Of a DNA stretch of 64,000 bases, positions 50,843-60,073 are shown in pieces. The notes under the pieces are model-generated. The model searched no databases. It saw only the letters and a list, made by a program, of their open reading frames with translations, and was not told where the DNA came from. A program made the translations under genes and the position numbers. The stretch's first letter is position 1. Every line of letters starts with the position of its first letter. Source of the stretch: Marinobacter sp. JH2 (lineage in GTDB: Bacteria > Pseudomonadota > Gammaproteobacteria > Pseudomonadales > Oleiphilaceae); contig NZ_CP037934.1 of the NCBI RefSeq assembly GCF_004353225.1, forward strand, positions 2,542,001 through 2,606,000, read 5' to 3'.

Positions 50843-52180
50843 ATGGTTCTTCCTTCCCGATTTTCTGTACGGGCAACGACCCTTGCTGCTGCAGCTGTAT
50901 CCGCCACCCTTTCCATGCCAGTGACTGCGAGCATGGGCAACCTTGGCACCACCTACGGCGTAATGCCGATCGACGTTGCTACCGCCCAATCGCTTTCCAT
51001 GTTTAACGACCAAGTTTCGGCGACTTACTACAACCCGGCATCCCTGACTCGCGATACCCGTGGCGAACTGACGTCCGGCATCCTGCACGCGGAACAGGAG
51101 CTTCGTTCAGACAATCCCAATGCCAACGGCGATGTAGTTTCCAGCTCACCAAGTCAGCACGTGCTGGTCGGCATGAAGACTAACTTGGGCTCCCTAACTC
51201 GGTTTAATCACCCTATTTATCTGGGATTCATTGCCGGTGTTGAAAAGTACGGAAAGGAAATGCTGGCCTTTAAATCTGAAACCTCAGAAACCGGTCAGTA
51301 TTTGCAAAACGGCAAGGAACCACTGTTCCTTAACCTTGGTGGTGCAACTCCGATCTGGCGCGGCATTTCTGCCGGTGCGTCTGTACGAATTACTCTGGAA
51401 GCGGCCGCACAACTGGATGCGGTGTCCACTCTAGGAGGTGAGACCAGCCGCGAGAGATTATCGGTCACTGCTGAGCCATCTCTGAAAACTATCTTGGGCA
51501 CGAACATCGACTTCGGCAGCACCTTCTGTGGAGACGAAGCTTGTTTCCTTGACGGCTGGGAAGCGGCACTGACCTACCGCACCAAATCGTCTGCTAAAAC
51601 CTCCGTGAGCTCCAATATCGTTGTAACCCAGACCATTCCTGACCCCGGGCTGAGCCTGACGGTTGCAACCATCGACTCGTTCCAACCCGAAACTATCGTT
51701 TTGGGCACCCAGTATGCCGGTGACGGTTGGCGCATTGGCGGCAGCATCGAACAACAGAACTGGTCGGAACTGGAGGATGAGTTTGATCGAGACAGCATCA
51801 AAGACCAAGAGTCTGTCTCAGCTGGCAACCGCATCGGTTTCGACGACATCCTCGTGCCTCGCTTGGGCGCCGAGTACCAATTGAACGAAAACTTTGCCCT
51901 TCGCGGTGGTATCGCGTACGAAGAGTCTCCCCTTAAGACCACTCGAAACCCGGAACTCAACTACCTGGACACCGATAAGATCATCGTCGGTTTGGGTGTA
52001 AGCGCCACTTATAACCGCACACGACTGCTGGCCTTCCCTGTTCGTTTGGACCTTGGCTACCAATACCAACAACTACAAGAGCGGGACTTCACCTTAGTCG
52101 ACTTTGACGGTAACGAAACCAACGTTACTGCCGACGGTGATATCCATGTAATCAGCGGCTCCATCACCCTGAAGTTCTGA
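50843..52180 (+). CDS. FadL/OmpP1-type outer-membrane protein
   Basis: A predicted outer-membrane beta-barrel for hydrophobic compounds. The 445 residues start with a signal peptide (to about residue 30, AAAAVSATLSMPVTAS). The FadL-like feature FNDQVSATYYNPASLTRDTRGELTSGI follows, then alternating beta strands, ending in the terminal aromatic strand SGSITLKF. Length fits FadL (about 420-450). The Ig-like lipoprotein gene follows after 13 bases, so the two are one operon. The substrate is not known; long-chain fatty acids or alkanes are possible. Confidence 0.85.
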   Translation: MVLPSRFSVRATTLAAAAVSATLSMPVTASMGNLGTTYGVMPIDVATAQSLSMFNDQVSATYYNPASLTRDTRGELTSGILHAEQELRSDNPNANGDVVSSSPSQHVLVGMKTNLGSLTRFNHPIYLGFIAGVEKYGKEMLAFKSETSETGQYLQNGKEPLFLNLGGATPIWRGISAGASVRITLEAAAQLDAVSTLGGETSRERLSVTAEPSLKTILGTNIDFGSTFCGDEACFLDGWEAALTYRTKSSAKTSVSSNIVVTQTIPDPGLSLTVATIDSFQPETIVLGTQYAGDGWRIGGSIEQQNWSELEDEFDRDSIKDQESVSAGNRIGFDDILVPRLGAEYQLNENFALRGGIAYEESPLKTTRNPELNYLDTDKIIVGLGVSATYNRTRLLAFPVRLDLGYQYQQLQERDFTLVDFDGNETNVTADGDIHVISGSITLKF

Positions 52181-52193
52181 GGAGAAGCAGGTC

Positions 52194-55100
52194 ATGAAAC
52201 AATTTAAAACGTTAGCGCTGATTCCCGCCATGCTGCTTGCCGCATGTGGCGGCAGTGATGAGCAAGACATCAAGCAGAGCGTCAAGGATGGCAATCAGTC
52301 TGTGTCGCTGGTGTATTCCTACCCAATGGACGGCCAGGCGGATGTTAGCCCGAAAGCCGATATCGTACTTCGTTTCACCCATGTCATTGGGGACGATGAG
52401 GCGACGCTCACTGATAAAATCAAGGTTGAGTCCAGTAACGGCAGCCCGGCATTTACGGTTACGAAAATTGATGGTGGAAAAAGTCTCAAGCTGGAGATCG
52501 CTGAAGGACAAGCTCTAGCCAGTCGCGAAACTTACTCCATCACGTTCAACGAGCCTCTACTGACCGAAAGCGGTCGCGAAATCACCACGCCCAATGCGGT
52601 AGGCGAGCCGGGCATCCAATTCGATACTCGAGGCGAATTCAGTGGCGTTGCAGAGTTAGCGCAAACCTCAGACGACTTCGCCGTAGCTTGGCAAGTGCCG
52701 GCAAGCGACACTCCCTTTGAAGCAGTGAACTTCTCTACCTTTCGTCTCGCTTTGACGCACCCGGTTCACCCGGAATGGCAAAAGCACGGAGGCTCAATTG
52801 AGCTTCTGGATAAAAACGGCACTGCGGTTCCCGCCACCGTATTGGTGAAGGGTAACCGCGTCACCGTTGACCCATGCGTCACTGAAGATCCGAAGGCGTG
52901 CGGCAGCAAAGACGACATCCTGGATGCCGGCCAAGAATATACGCTCAATCTGAACAACCTTGCCAGCCTGACCAACGGCCCGGACGGTGCGCGTTTGAGC
53001 AAATCGTACACGTTCACACCCCGTGCCACTGGCCCGACGGTGCTGCTAGAGCAAAAAGCTGTCACCTCTAACGGCGGCAACATTACCTCGATATTGAACG
53101 GTCAATCCATTAATGGTGTTGTACTAAACTCCGTGTTGCAGGGCGTTACCGACTCCTCCCAGCAGACCGGTTCACTGTTTGCTGAATTGGCTTTCGCACC
53201 GTCGTTCGAAGCCGATGAGGCGCTACCTTTGAGAATTCCGAAAGGCAGCATTTTGGAAAGCACCAGCCTCAACATCAAGGTTGGCGGGAAGGTCCAAGTA
53301 CTGAACATTGACGACGGCAGCAACCAGGAAACCGGCACCATTAAGGTGACCATGCTATCTGATGCTTCCGGTTACATGAGCCCGAATGCTTATACCGACG
53401 ACATCAACGCACCTCGTCACATCACGTTGTTTATGGATGTATCCATGAACACCGCCGAAGCCATGCCAAACGCTGGCTTATCTCAAGATCTGATGGGCGT
53501 AGAGCTTCGCGGTATCGCAATCGTTCAGGACGGCGTTCTGACAATCGATGCCATTGGCATGGTTGAGCCGAATTTGCTCGGCCAAGAATTTACCGACTCC
53601 ACCATCGCCTTCCACCTGCAAGCTGCGACCGATGTCGACTCGGTACTTGATGCCGACGTGCTGCGTAAGTTTGACAACACCCCACCTCAATTACTGAGCT
53701 GGATGCCAGGCGCTGAGAATGCCAACCCCGCCACTCGCCAGTCGATGCAGCGTCCGGGAGATCCGGTGATTCTGTTTTTTGATGAGCCGCTTGATTCGGC
53801 TTCCACCGCAAACGGAGTAACCTTATACGCCGACAATTCTCCTGTTTCCAACCTACGTTCCAAACTCGACGGAACGACTCTGACATTAAACCCTGAAGGC
53901 GGGCTTGAACACGGCGTCGAATATACTGTTGAGATCAATGGCCTGACAGACTTGGCAGGCAATATTGCGCCCCAGGCTTCTCTGGAGTTCAAACTAGATC
54001 CTATCGACTCCTCCACCAACCCCGTCACTCAAAGGCCGCCACTGGCGCTTACTACTTACCCTGGTTACCCTTGTGAAACCGATTTCACAAACATGAACCT
54101 CCTTGAAGGCGATTTGGGAGAGTGCTTCTCAATAAGAGAAGCAGGGCATAGTAAAGGGAACGCACGTATCGAAGTTGACCTCCTGCCGATTGATGCCATG
54201 CCGGCAGATCGCCCCATTACGGTCGTATTTTCTCAATCAATGAATCCTCAGTCCTTCCAATTAGGAAAAGACGGAACCTTCATTGTTGAGAAAGTTTCCG
54301 TTGACGAAATCACAGGCAAACCTGTCGGTAATGGTGAAATCGTCGATGGTCGTCTTGAGCTGAATAACCAGCAACTCCGGTTCTTCCCAGAAACCCCGTG
54401 GGAAACAGGTCAATTTTATCGCTACACCATGAAATCGGTACAAGATGAAGATTCCGCCACTTGTGAACATGAAACCCCTACCTCCGTATGTGGCGTGAAT
54501 AAACTTGCACTCAAAACTGACATCCTTGAAGGAATAGATGATGGCGATGGCGCAAATGGCGCTGACGACTTAGTCATTTACTTCAAAGGTACTGAAAAAT
54601 CAGAAACTGCATTTACAGCTCTCCGCAACTTCCCAGTTCGTGACACTAACTCAAACTTCCTGATTGACTGTGCCGACAACTATGATGCGAACTGCGTAGA
54701 GCCTTTCGAAGCGGCTCATGCGGGCCTTGGCAATGATGCTGAAGGCTGGGGTCCATCCGCAAACTCCACGAAGCTCGCCGTCATTGGTGGTAAGGCTACA
54801 GCCAAGCTGTTTGATACCGGATCCACCGGAATTCCGCTCGTCGATCCCGATGCGCGGGTAGGGTGTGAAGCCGGGACGACAGGTAGCTCAATCTTATTTC
54901 GAGGCGATGCTCACCCCGACTGCCCTCGCAATAAATTCATCTACCAGACGTACGCGCTGAACACCGAGGTCCTTGGGCCCGGTACTTACGACCCAACCCC
55001 CGAACAGCCAAATAGTGGCGATGAAATCGAAGGAATCAGGGTTGATCTGTACCCCACGCTACTTACCACCAGTTCCATTAGCGTGTTCACACAACTTGAA

Positions 55101-55595
55101 GTTTTGGGCTTGCTGTTACAAGAGGAGTCGATCACTAATACTCAGGTTTTGCGCATGCGGTATGCGAAAGACGATCCTTCCTGCGAAACCGACTGTAGCC
55201 GTAAGTCTCTCATCCCTGGCGTAATCGCAAAAGGTGACAGAGGGCAGCCTGTATTTATTACACAAGCAGAACTGTTGATCGATGCTCCCGATATGGAGAT
55301 TCCCTTAGGCGGCACTCATGACTTGTACGGTCGAGCCTTTACCCTCGAATTAAAGGGTGACATTACATTCTTTGACGATGGTCGAATGCAGATTGTACAA
55401 ATCAACACAAACCGTGTCGGCCTTGAGGATGAATTGCTGGTCACCGCAGATGCTCTCGGAATTGCAAGTGCAGGCCTTGCAACAATACGCTTACCACTAG
55501 AAATTCCGGTTGGCGGCACTTACCTGAACTTCATCACCAACCCAGTAAAAGACCTCCCAGCCCAATACGAGCAGCAGCAAGCCGCTTCTCAGTAA
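52194..55595 (+). CDS. Large lipoprotein with Ig-like (Big_5/SbsA-type) domains
   Basis: A 1133-residue lipoprotein with lipobox LAAC (C18). At least three Ig-like segments of the Big_5 kind are visible: about 40-150 (PMDGQADVSPKADIVLRFTH), about 500-605 (LSWMPGAENANP, then PVILFFDEPLDSA) and about 660-765 (PITVVFSQSMNPQSF). The layout recalls VolA-type lipases encoded beside FadL, but I see no GxSxG serine motif. Cysteines occur in close pairs that may be disulfides. It is probably surface-exposed and works with the FadL-like barrel; function unknown. Confidence 0.8.
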   Translation: MKQFKTLALIPAMLLAACGGSDEQDIKQSVKDGNQSVSLVYSYPMDGQADVSPKADIVLRFTHVIGDDEATLTDKIKVESSNGSPAFTVTKIDGGKSLKLEIAEGQALASRETYSITFNEPLLTESGREITTPNAVGEPGIQFDTRGEFSGVAELAQTSDDFAVAWQVPASDTPFEAVNFSTFRLALTHPVHPEWQKHGGSIELLDKNGTAVPATVLVKGNRVTVDPCVTEDPKACGSKDDILDAGQEYTLNLNNLASLTNGPDGARLSKSYTFTPRATGPTVLLEQKAVTSNGGNITSILNGQSINGVVLNSVLQGVTDSSQQTGSLFAELAFAPSFEADEALPLRIPKGSILESTSLNIKVGGKVQVLNIDDGSNQETGTIKVTMLSDASGYMSPNAYTDDINAPRHITLFMDVSMNTAEAMPNAGLSQDLMGVELRGIAIVQDGVLTIDAIGMVEPNLLGQEFTDSTIAFHLQAATDVDSVLDADVLRKFDNTPPQLLSWMPGAENANPATRQSMQRPGDPVILFFDEPLDSASTANGVTLYADNSPVSNLRSKLDGTTLTLNPEGGLEHGVEYTVEINGLTDLAGNIAPQASLEFKLDPIDSSTNPVTQRPPLALTTYPGYPCETDFTNMNLLEGDLGECFSIREAGHSKGNARIEVDLLPIDAMPADRPITVVFSQSMNPQSFQLGKDGTFIVEKVSVDEITGKPVGNGEIVDGRLELNNQQLRFFPETPWETGQFYRYTMKSVQDEDSATCEHETPTSVCGVNKLALKTDILEGIDDGDGANGADDLVIYFKGTEKSETAFTALRNFPVRDTNSNFLIDCADNYDANCVEPFEAAHAGLGNDAEGWGPSANSTKLAVIGGKATAKLFDTGSTGIPLVDPDARVGCEAGTTGSSILFRGDAHPDCPRNKFIYQTYALNTEVLGPGTYDPTPEQPNSGDEIEGIRVDLYPTLLTTSSISVFTQLEVLGLLLQEESITNTQVLRMRYAKDDPSCETDCSRKSLIPGVIAKGDRGQPVFITQAELLIDAPDMEIPLGGTHDLYGRAFTLELKGDITFFDDGRMQIVQINTNRVGLEDELLVTADALGIASAGLATIRLPLEIPVGGTYLNFITNPVKDLPAQYEQQQAASQ

Positions 55596-55622
55596 GCAAG
55601 CTAACAGGTTCTTTTACCTCTC

Positions 55623-55650
55623 AGGCCAGCCCTCCCGGGCTGGCCTTTTT
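55623..55650 (+). terminator. Intrinsic terminator of the FadL-like/Ig-like operon
   Basis: A perfect 10-bp stem AGGCCAGCCC / GGGCTGGCCT with a TCCC loop and a TTTTT tail, 28 bases after the stop codon. Confidence 0.92.
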
Positions 55651-55765
55651 ATTTCCCCCTCTAAAAACCTCGCAAGCACCCTTCCCCAATCTCTGGCAAA
55701 CTAAGCGTTATTCAATTCAGGCCTGCAAAGCTCAGGCGACATCCTATGTATCGGGGAGATTTGAA

Positions 55766-56224
55766 ATGCCCAGAGGGCTTCAGTTAACGTTCATCGTTAT
55801 CGGTTTGTTGGTTATCGGGCTGTTGTTATTTTATATCTGGCGGCAGTCACGTTTGCTCAATGAAGAGCGGTTGCGTCAGAAAAAAGCCGAGGAGTTTCAA
55901 GCCAAGCGTAAGGAAGAAATGCTAGAGAGCATCCGGATTATCGCCATTGCCGTGGAAGAGGAACAGGTTGAGTACTCCGAGGCTTGTTTGCGCTTGAAGG
56001 GGTTACTCGATTACGTCGCACCGGAACTGCTGTCAAAGGAACCGTATAACGTATTTCAAGTCGTGCATGAGAAACTGGCGCACATGCCCACGCATCGGGC
56101 GCGAAAGGCTGCAGACACGGAAATGGTGCAGCAGATGGATGTTGAACGTTTCGCCATAGAACAGGAATATGCGGAGCGTATTCGCCAAGCGGCGAGCGCC
56201 ATCCGTCACGTTCGTTTCGAGTGA
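55766..56224 (+). CDS. DUF2489 membrane-anchored protein
   Basis: A 152-residue protein with one N-terminal membrane segment (about 6-26, FIVIGLLVIGLLLFYIW). A charged helix follows (about 30-60), then a conserved helical domain (about 60-125, IAVEEEQVEYSEACLRLKGLLDY). This matches the DUF2489 family as I know it. A GGGGAG ribosome site lies upstream. Function unknown. Confidence 0.8.
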   Translation: MPRGLQLTFIVIGLLVIGLLLFYIWRQSRLLNEERLRQKKAEEFQAKRKEEMLESIRIIAIAVEEEQVEYSEACLRLKGLLDYVAPELLSKEPYNVFQVVHEKLAHMPTHRARKAADTEMVQQMDVERFAIEQEYAERIRQAASAIRHVRFE

Positions 56225-56284
56225 CCCACACATTATTTGTAATGATTTGTAACAAGAGATCAGAAGTCGCCTCGGCTTTAGCCT

Positions 56285-56504
56285 TATAATTCAACACCTT
56301 TAGCCAAGCGAAAAAAATGAGAGCCGCGTCACATTCTGTTTTCCGCGGCCACGACTTTCCTTTTGAGAAGCATTAGCTAAATTTAAAGCAGGGTTACGGA
56401 ATTTGTCACTTCGCTCGAAGCCCTGTTCGTGTTTTCTCCTGATTGGTAAGACGGACTCTGCAATTTTCGGACATCATTGCCGGCCCCTCCGGGCCGGTTT
56501 TTTT
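56285..56504 (+). ncRNA. Possible structured RNA ending in a strong terminator
   Basis: The 282-base gap between DUF2489 and the convergent HDOD gene holds a consensus TATAAT (56285-56290, poor -35). Hairpins are GCCGCG/CGCGGC (from 56322) and CAGGG/CCCTG (near 56382-56416). A textbook terminator CCGGCCC-CTCC-GGGCCGG plus seven Ts ends at 56504. An independent RNA of about 200 bases is possible; a long 3' UTR of the DUF2489 gene is the alternative. Confidence 0.35.
56480..56504 (+). terminator. Intrinsic terminator, plus strand
   Basis: CCGGCCC (56480-56486), a 4-base loop, GGGCCGG (56491-56497) and TTTTTTT. It stops transcription coming from the DUF2489 side before the convergent HDOD gene. 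Confidence 0.9.
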
Positions 56505-56506
56505 AT

Positions 56507-57874
56507 TCAACTAGGCGACATCATTCCAGCCATTGCCATCACGCTGTCTTTATTCTCGACCAGCTCATCAAAGCGGCTTTCAACCTTTTCACGGTCCAAG
56601 CCCAGCTCTTCAAACACTTCATCGCCTAGAGGCTCGCCAGCCCCAAGGGCAACGCCCCGCGCGGTTAAAAGCTGGCGCCCCAACCAAAGCAAACGAGCGT
56701 ACACCTGGTGTTCGCCTTCGTACCTCGGGTTTTTCTGGTAGCGAATGCCCATCACCACTTCATCCGGCATCCCCCAGTTTTCCATTAAGGTCGCGGCAAT
56801 CTGTTCGCGGGTAAGACCCAGCAAATGGTGCTCGATTACACTGGAATCGATATTCGGGTTCACTTCGAGCGACCGGCAAACCAGTTTGAAATGTGGTGGG
56901 AATACCTGTGCTAACACCAAGTGGCCAAAGTTGTGCAGCAAACCAGACAGATAAGCCAGCCCGAACAGGGGCCGCCGGCCCCGAGGCATCATGCCCGCCA
57001 AGATGCCTGCCGATTGAGCCTGCCATATAGCTTGCTGCCAGTAATCTACGTAGCCATCCGGATGGTCTTTTGGTTCGTTGAGTGCGCGCCCAAGCGACAA
57101 GCCCATGGCAAGGTTCATCACTAGATCGAAGCCCAGCACGCGTGACACGGCATCGTGAACCGAGCGCACCTGCCCCGCCGCCGCATAGAATGACGATGAA
57201 GCCCAACTCACTACTTGCGCGGCAAGGCTGGGGTCGCTTTCCACTATGTCCACCAAATCGCCCATCACGGCGTTGGGGTTCACCCGCAAATGAATAATAC
57301 GTTGAGCGGTTTCCGGGAGGGGCGGGAGCTCCAGGGTATCTTCAAGCCGCTGCTGAATACGGCGGCCTGTGAATTTTTTCAGAGCGTTGTGCAGCTCATC
57401 CCGATCGCTTTGTCCATTACTGAGGTTAACCGACACCGATTGTGCATCGATGGCGAAACTGTTGCGGTCTGCTTTGGCCGTGAGATTCCGGAAGTCTTCC
57501 AAAGGCATGGTAATGGCTAGATTTTGCTCCACCAGATAGAGGGCTATGGATTCAAGCTCATCAACCCTTCGATCGATAATGGTCGGCCAGCCCGTCAGCG
57601 ACGGCAGTGCGGGTAGCTCTTGTAAGCCTGCGCGTTGGCGAACGCGCACTTGTTCAGTACGTTGCACCAGTTTTAAGTCCCGACCTAGAATTTTATTCAG
57701 GGTTTCCAGGTCAAGCAGGTCGTCGCGGCGGAGAATAGCTTGCAGATTCCCTTCACGGTCCGTCAGAAGAACCATCCGCAGCATGTCTTTGGGCTTATTT
57801 TGCCCCACGCTGCGAAGCGATACATCGACCGCACTTTCTCCTAGCGCCTGCTGAACAACTCCCGGGAGTTCCAT
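56507..57874 (-). CDS. YbaK-like plus HDOD domain protein
   Basis: A 455-residue two-domain protein. Residues about 1-150 resemble the YbaK/ProX aminoacyl-tRNA deacylase fold (VVQQALGESAVDV, LQAILRRDDLLDLETLNKILGRDL). Residues about 190-390 are an HDOD domain, a non-catalytic HD relative (LPPLPETAQRIIHLRVNPNAVMGDLVDIVESDPSLAAQVVSWASSSFY). Such fusions are common in Pseudomonas-like genomes with unknown roles, probably signalling. ATG 57872-57874 has AAGGAGG five bases ahead; the upstream in-frame start is rejected. Confidence 0.82.
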   Translation of the reverse strand: MELPGVVQQALGESAVDVSLRSVGQNKPKDMLRMVLLTDREGNLQAILRRDDLLDLETLNKILGRDLKLVQRTEQVRVRQRAGLQELPALPSLTGWPTIIDRRVDELESIALYLVEQNLAITMPLEDFRNLTAKADRNSFAIDAQSVSVNLSNGQSDRDELHNALKKFTGRRIQQRLEDTLELPPLPETAQRIIHLRVNPNAVMGDLVDIVESDPSLAAQVVSWASSSFYAAAGQVRSVHDAVSRVLGFDLVMNLAMGLSLGRALNEPKDHPDGYVDYWQQAIWQAQSAGILAGMMPRGRRPLFGLAYLSGLLHNFGHLVLAQVFPPHFKLVCRSLEVNPNIDSSVIEHHLLGLTREQIAATLMENWGMPDEVVMGIRYQKNPRYEGEHQVYARLLWLGRQLLTARGVALGAGEPLGDEVFEELGLDREKVESRFDELVENKDSVMAMAGMMSPS

Positions 57875-57989
57875 ACATGCCTCCTTATGAAGCCTTGAAA
57901 TCCGTATACATTCATTCTGCAATTAACGCGTTTCTATTAATAGGCCTTTCTTGTGAACAGAATGAACCGCTTATCATCAAGCGTATTGA

Positions 57990-60065
57990 TCAAACGTCGC
58001 CATAACGAATTTTTTCGCCCAGCCACCGACGAATCAGAGCTTTTACGATCTTTGGCTGCCCCATAAGCGAAGGCGCCATTTCCTTGATCGGCTCAATCCA
58101 GCCTTTATCGCGTTCAAAATTAGCCAAACGGAACTGCATCAAGCCTGTTTGACGGGTACCCAGCACCTCGCCGGGGCCCCGTATTTCGAGATCTTTCTCG
58201 GCGATCACGAAACCGTCTTGGCTATCTCGCAATGCTTGCAGCCGTGCCTTTCCATTCATCGACAGCGGCGGGTGGTACATCAACACACAAAAGCTGGCCT
58301 GCTCTCCTCGCCCCACCCGGCCACGAAGCTGGTGTAGTTGGGCCAACCCCAAGCGCTCCGGGTTTTCAATGATAATCAAAGAGGCATTGGGCACATCCAC
58401 GCCTACCTCAATGACCGTAGTCGCCACCAGAAGATCCAGTTCACCGTCTTTGAAGCGAGCCATCATCTCCGCTTTCTCTTGAGCTTTTAGGCGGCCGTGT
58501 ACCAAACCCACTTTCAGTTCAGTCAACCGCTCGGTCAGTTCCTGAGCAGTCACTTCGGCCGCTTGGCACTGCAAGGCTTCCGATTCTTCAATTAAGGTGC
58601 ACACCCAATAGGCCTGCCGACCCTCGCGACACGCACTGCGCACCCGCTCGATGATGTCTTCACGCCGGCTATCTGGCACCACCACGGTTTCAATCGGTTT
58701 TCGGCCAGGCGGTAACTCGTCAATGATGGAGGTGTCTAAGTCAGCATAGGCGCTCATGGCCAGCGTCCTCGGAATGGGAGTTGCGGTCATAATCAACTGG
58801 TGCGGGGCCAATTCGCCACCCACGCCCTTCTCCCTTAAAGCCAAACGCTGATGAACACCGAAGCGATGCTGCTCATCCACAATGACGAGCGCCAAGCGTT
58901 TGAACGCCACTTCATCCTGAAACAAGGCATGCGTGCCGATCGCAACCTGGGCTTCTCCATTGGCAACGGCTTCCAGAGCCTGTTGGCGGGCCTTGCCTTT
59001 GACTTTACCGGACAACCACGCAATGGGAATGCCCAAGGGTTCCAGCCACGCTCTGAAGTTATTGTAGTGCTGTTCAGCGAGTATTTCGGTAGGCGCCATC
59101 AAAGCAACTTGTGCTCCTGCGGCGAGGGTCTGCAAGGCCGCCAACGCGGCTACAACCGTTTTACCGGAGCCGACATCTCCTTGCACCAACCGCAGCATAG
59201 GTATCGGCTGGCTTAGATCCTGACGGATCTCGCTCGTGACCTGGCGCTGAGCACCAGTGAGGTTGAACGGCAACTCTTCCAGAAAGCGTTCAGTCAGGTC
59301 ACCGGTTGGCAACAAAGGTAAAGCCTTTCGTGCCTGAATTTGCTCCCGCACTTGCAACAAACTGAGTTGGTGCGCCAATAATTCTTCCATCACCAAACGC
59401 TGCTGCGCCGGATGACGACCCTCCATCAAAAGGGGCACTGGCGCGCCCGCAGGAGGCGAATGCACCAACTTCACTGCCTCTGTTATACAGGGTAGTTGAT
59501 AGTCTGCCAGCAACTCCGGGGGGAGCCAATCTTTGATCGGATGACGCTCAAGGTATTTCAGCGCTTGCTGACACAGGCTTCGAACCCGGGGTTGCTGAAT
59601 GCCTTCTGTCAACGGGTAGACGGGGGTGAGCGTGGCTTCGTTGACCGCTGGCATAGGAGGCGGGCTGGTTTGGTATTCGGGGTGATAGAACTCGTAACCC
59701 GCCCGGCCAGGGCGAACTTCACCAAAACAGCGCACTCGGGTGCCTTCGCTGAGCTGGTTTTTCTGGGCGGCATTGAAGTGAAAAAAGCGCAGAACAAGAA
59801 AGCCGCTGTCATCTTTCAAGGTCACCTGCAGGCTACGGCGCCGGCCCATCACTAGGTCGGTCTTCATTACCTCACCTTCCACCACGGCCACATCGCCCAC
59901 CCGAAGGCTGCCCATCGGCACCACCCGTGTGCGGTCTTCGTAACGATGCGGCAAATGGAACAGCAGGTCTTGCACGGACTGGATGCCAAGCTTGGCCAGC
60001 TTGTCCGCCAAGGCATTCCCTACGCCTTTGATCTCGGTAACGGAGATGTCATCCAGTGACGCCAT
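57990..60065 (-). CDS. recG: ATP-dependent DNA helicase RecG
   Basis: RecG reverses stalled forks and processes branched DNA. The 691 residues have the N-terminal wedge/OB domain (about 1-180), helicase motif I GDVGSGKT, motif II DEQHRFG, motif III TATPIPRT and the C-terminal helicase half with RGRVGRGEQ. Length is standard. It follows oxyR by 8 bases on the same strand, a common gammaproteobacterial pair. Confidence 0.97.
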   Translation of the reverse strand: MASLDDISVTEIKGVGNALADKLAKLGIQSVQDLLFHLPHRYEDRTRVVPMGSLRVGDVAVVEGEVMKTDLVMGRRRSLQVTLKDDSGFLVLRFFHFNAAQKNQLSEGTRVRCFGEVRPGRAGYEFYHPEYQTSPPPMPAVNEATLTPVYPLTEGIQQPRVRSLCQQALKYLERHPIKDWLPPELLADYQLPCITEAVKLVHSPPAGAPVPLLMEGRHPAQQRLVMEELLAHQLSLLQVREQIQARKALPLLPTGDLTERFLEELPFNLTGAQRQVTSEIRQDLSQPIPMLRLVQGDVGSGKTVVAALAALQTLAAGAQVALMAPTEILAEQHYNNFRAWLEPLGIPIAWLSGKVKGKARQQALEAVANGEAQVAIGTHALFQDEVAFKRLALVIVDEQHRFGVHQRLALREKGVGGELAPHQLIMTATPIPRTLAMSAYADLDTSIIDELPPGRKPIETVVVPDSRREDIIERVRSACREGRQAYWVCTLIEESEALQCQAAEVTAQELTERLTELKVGLVHGRLKAQEKAEMMARFKDGELDLLVATTVIEVGVDVPNASLIIIENPERLGLAQLHQLRGRVGRGEQASFCVLMYHPPLSMNGKARLQALRDSQDGFVIAEKDLEIRGPGEVLGTRQTGLMQFRLANFERDKGWIEPIKEMAPSLMGQPKIVKALIRRWLGEKIRYGDV

Positions 60066-60073
60066 GACTTACC

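Noticed and set aside
52194..55595. VolA/Pla-type lipase identity for the Ig-like lipoprotein
   Set aside because: The context beside a FadL-like gene fits, but no GxSxG nucleophile motif was found in the 1133 residues.
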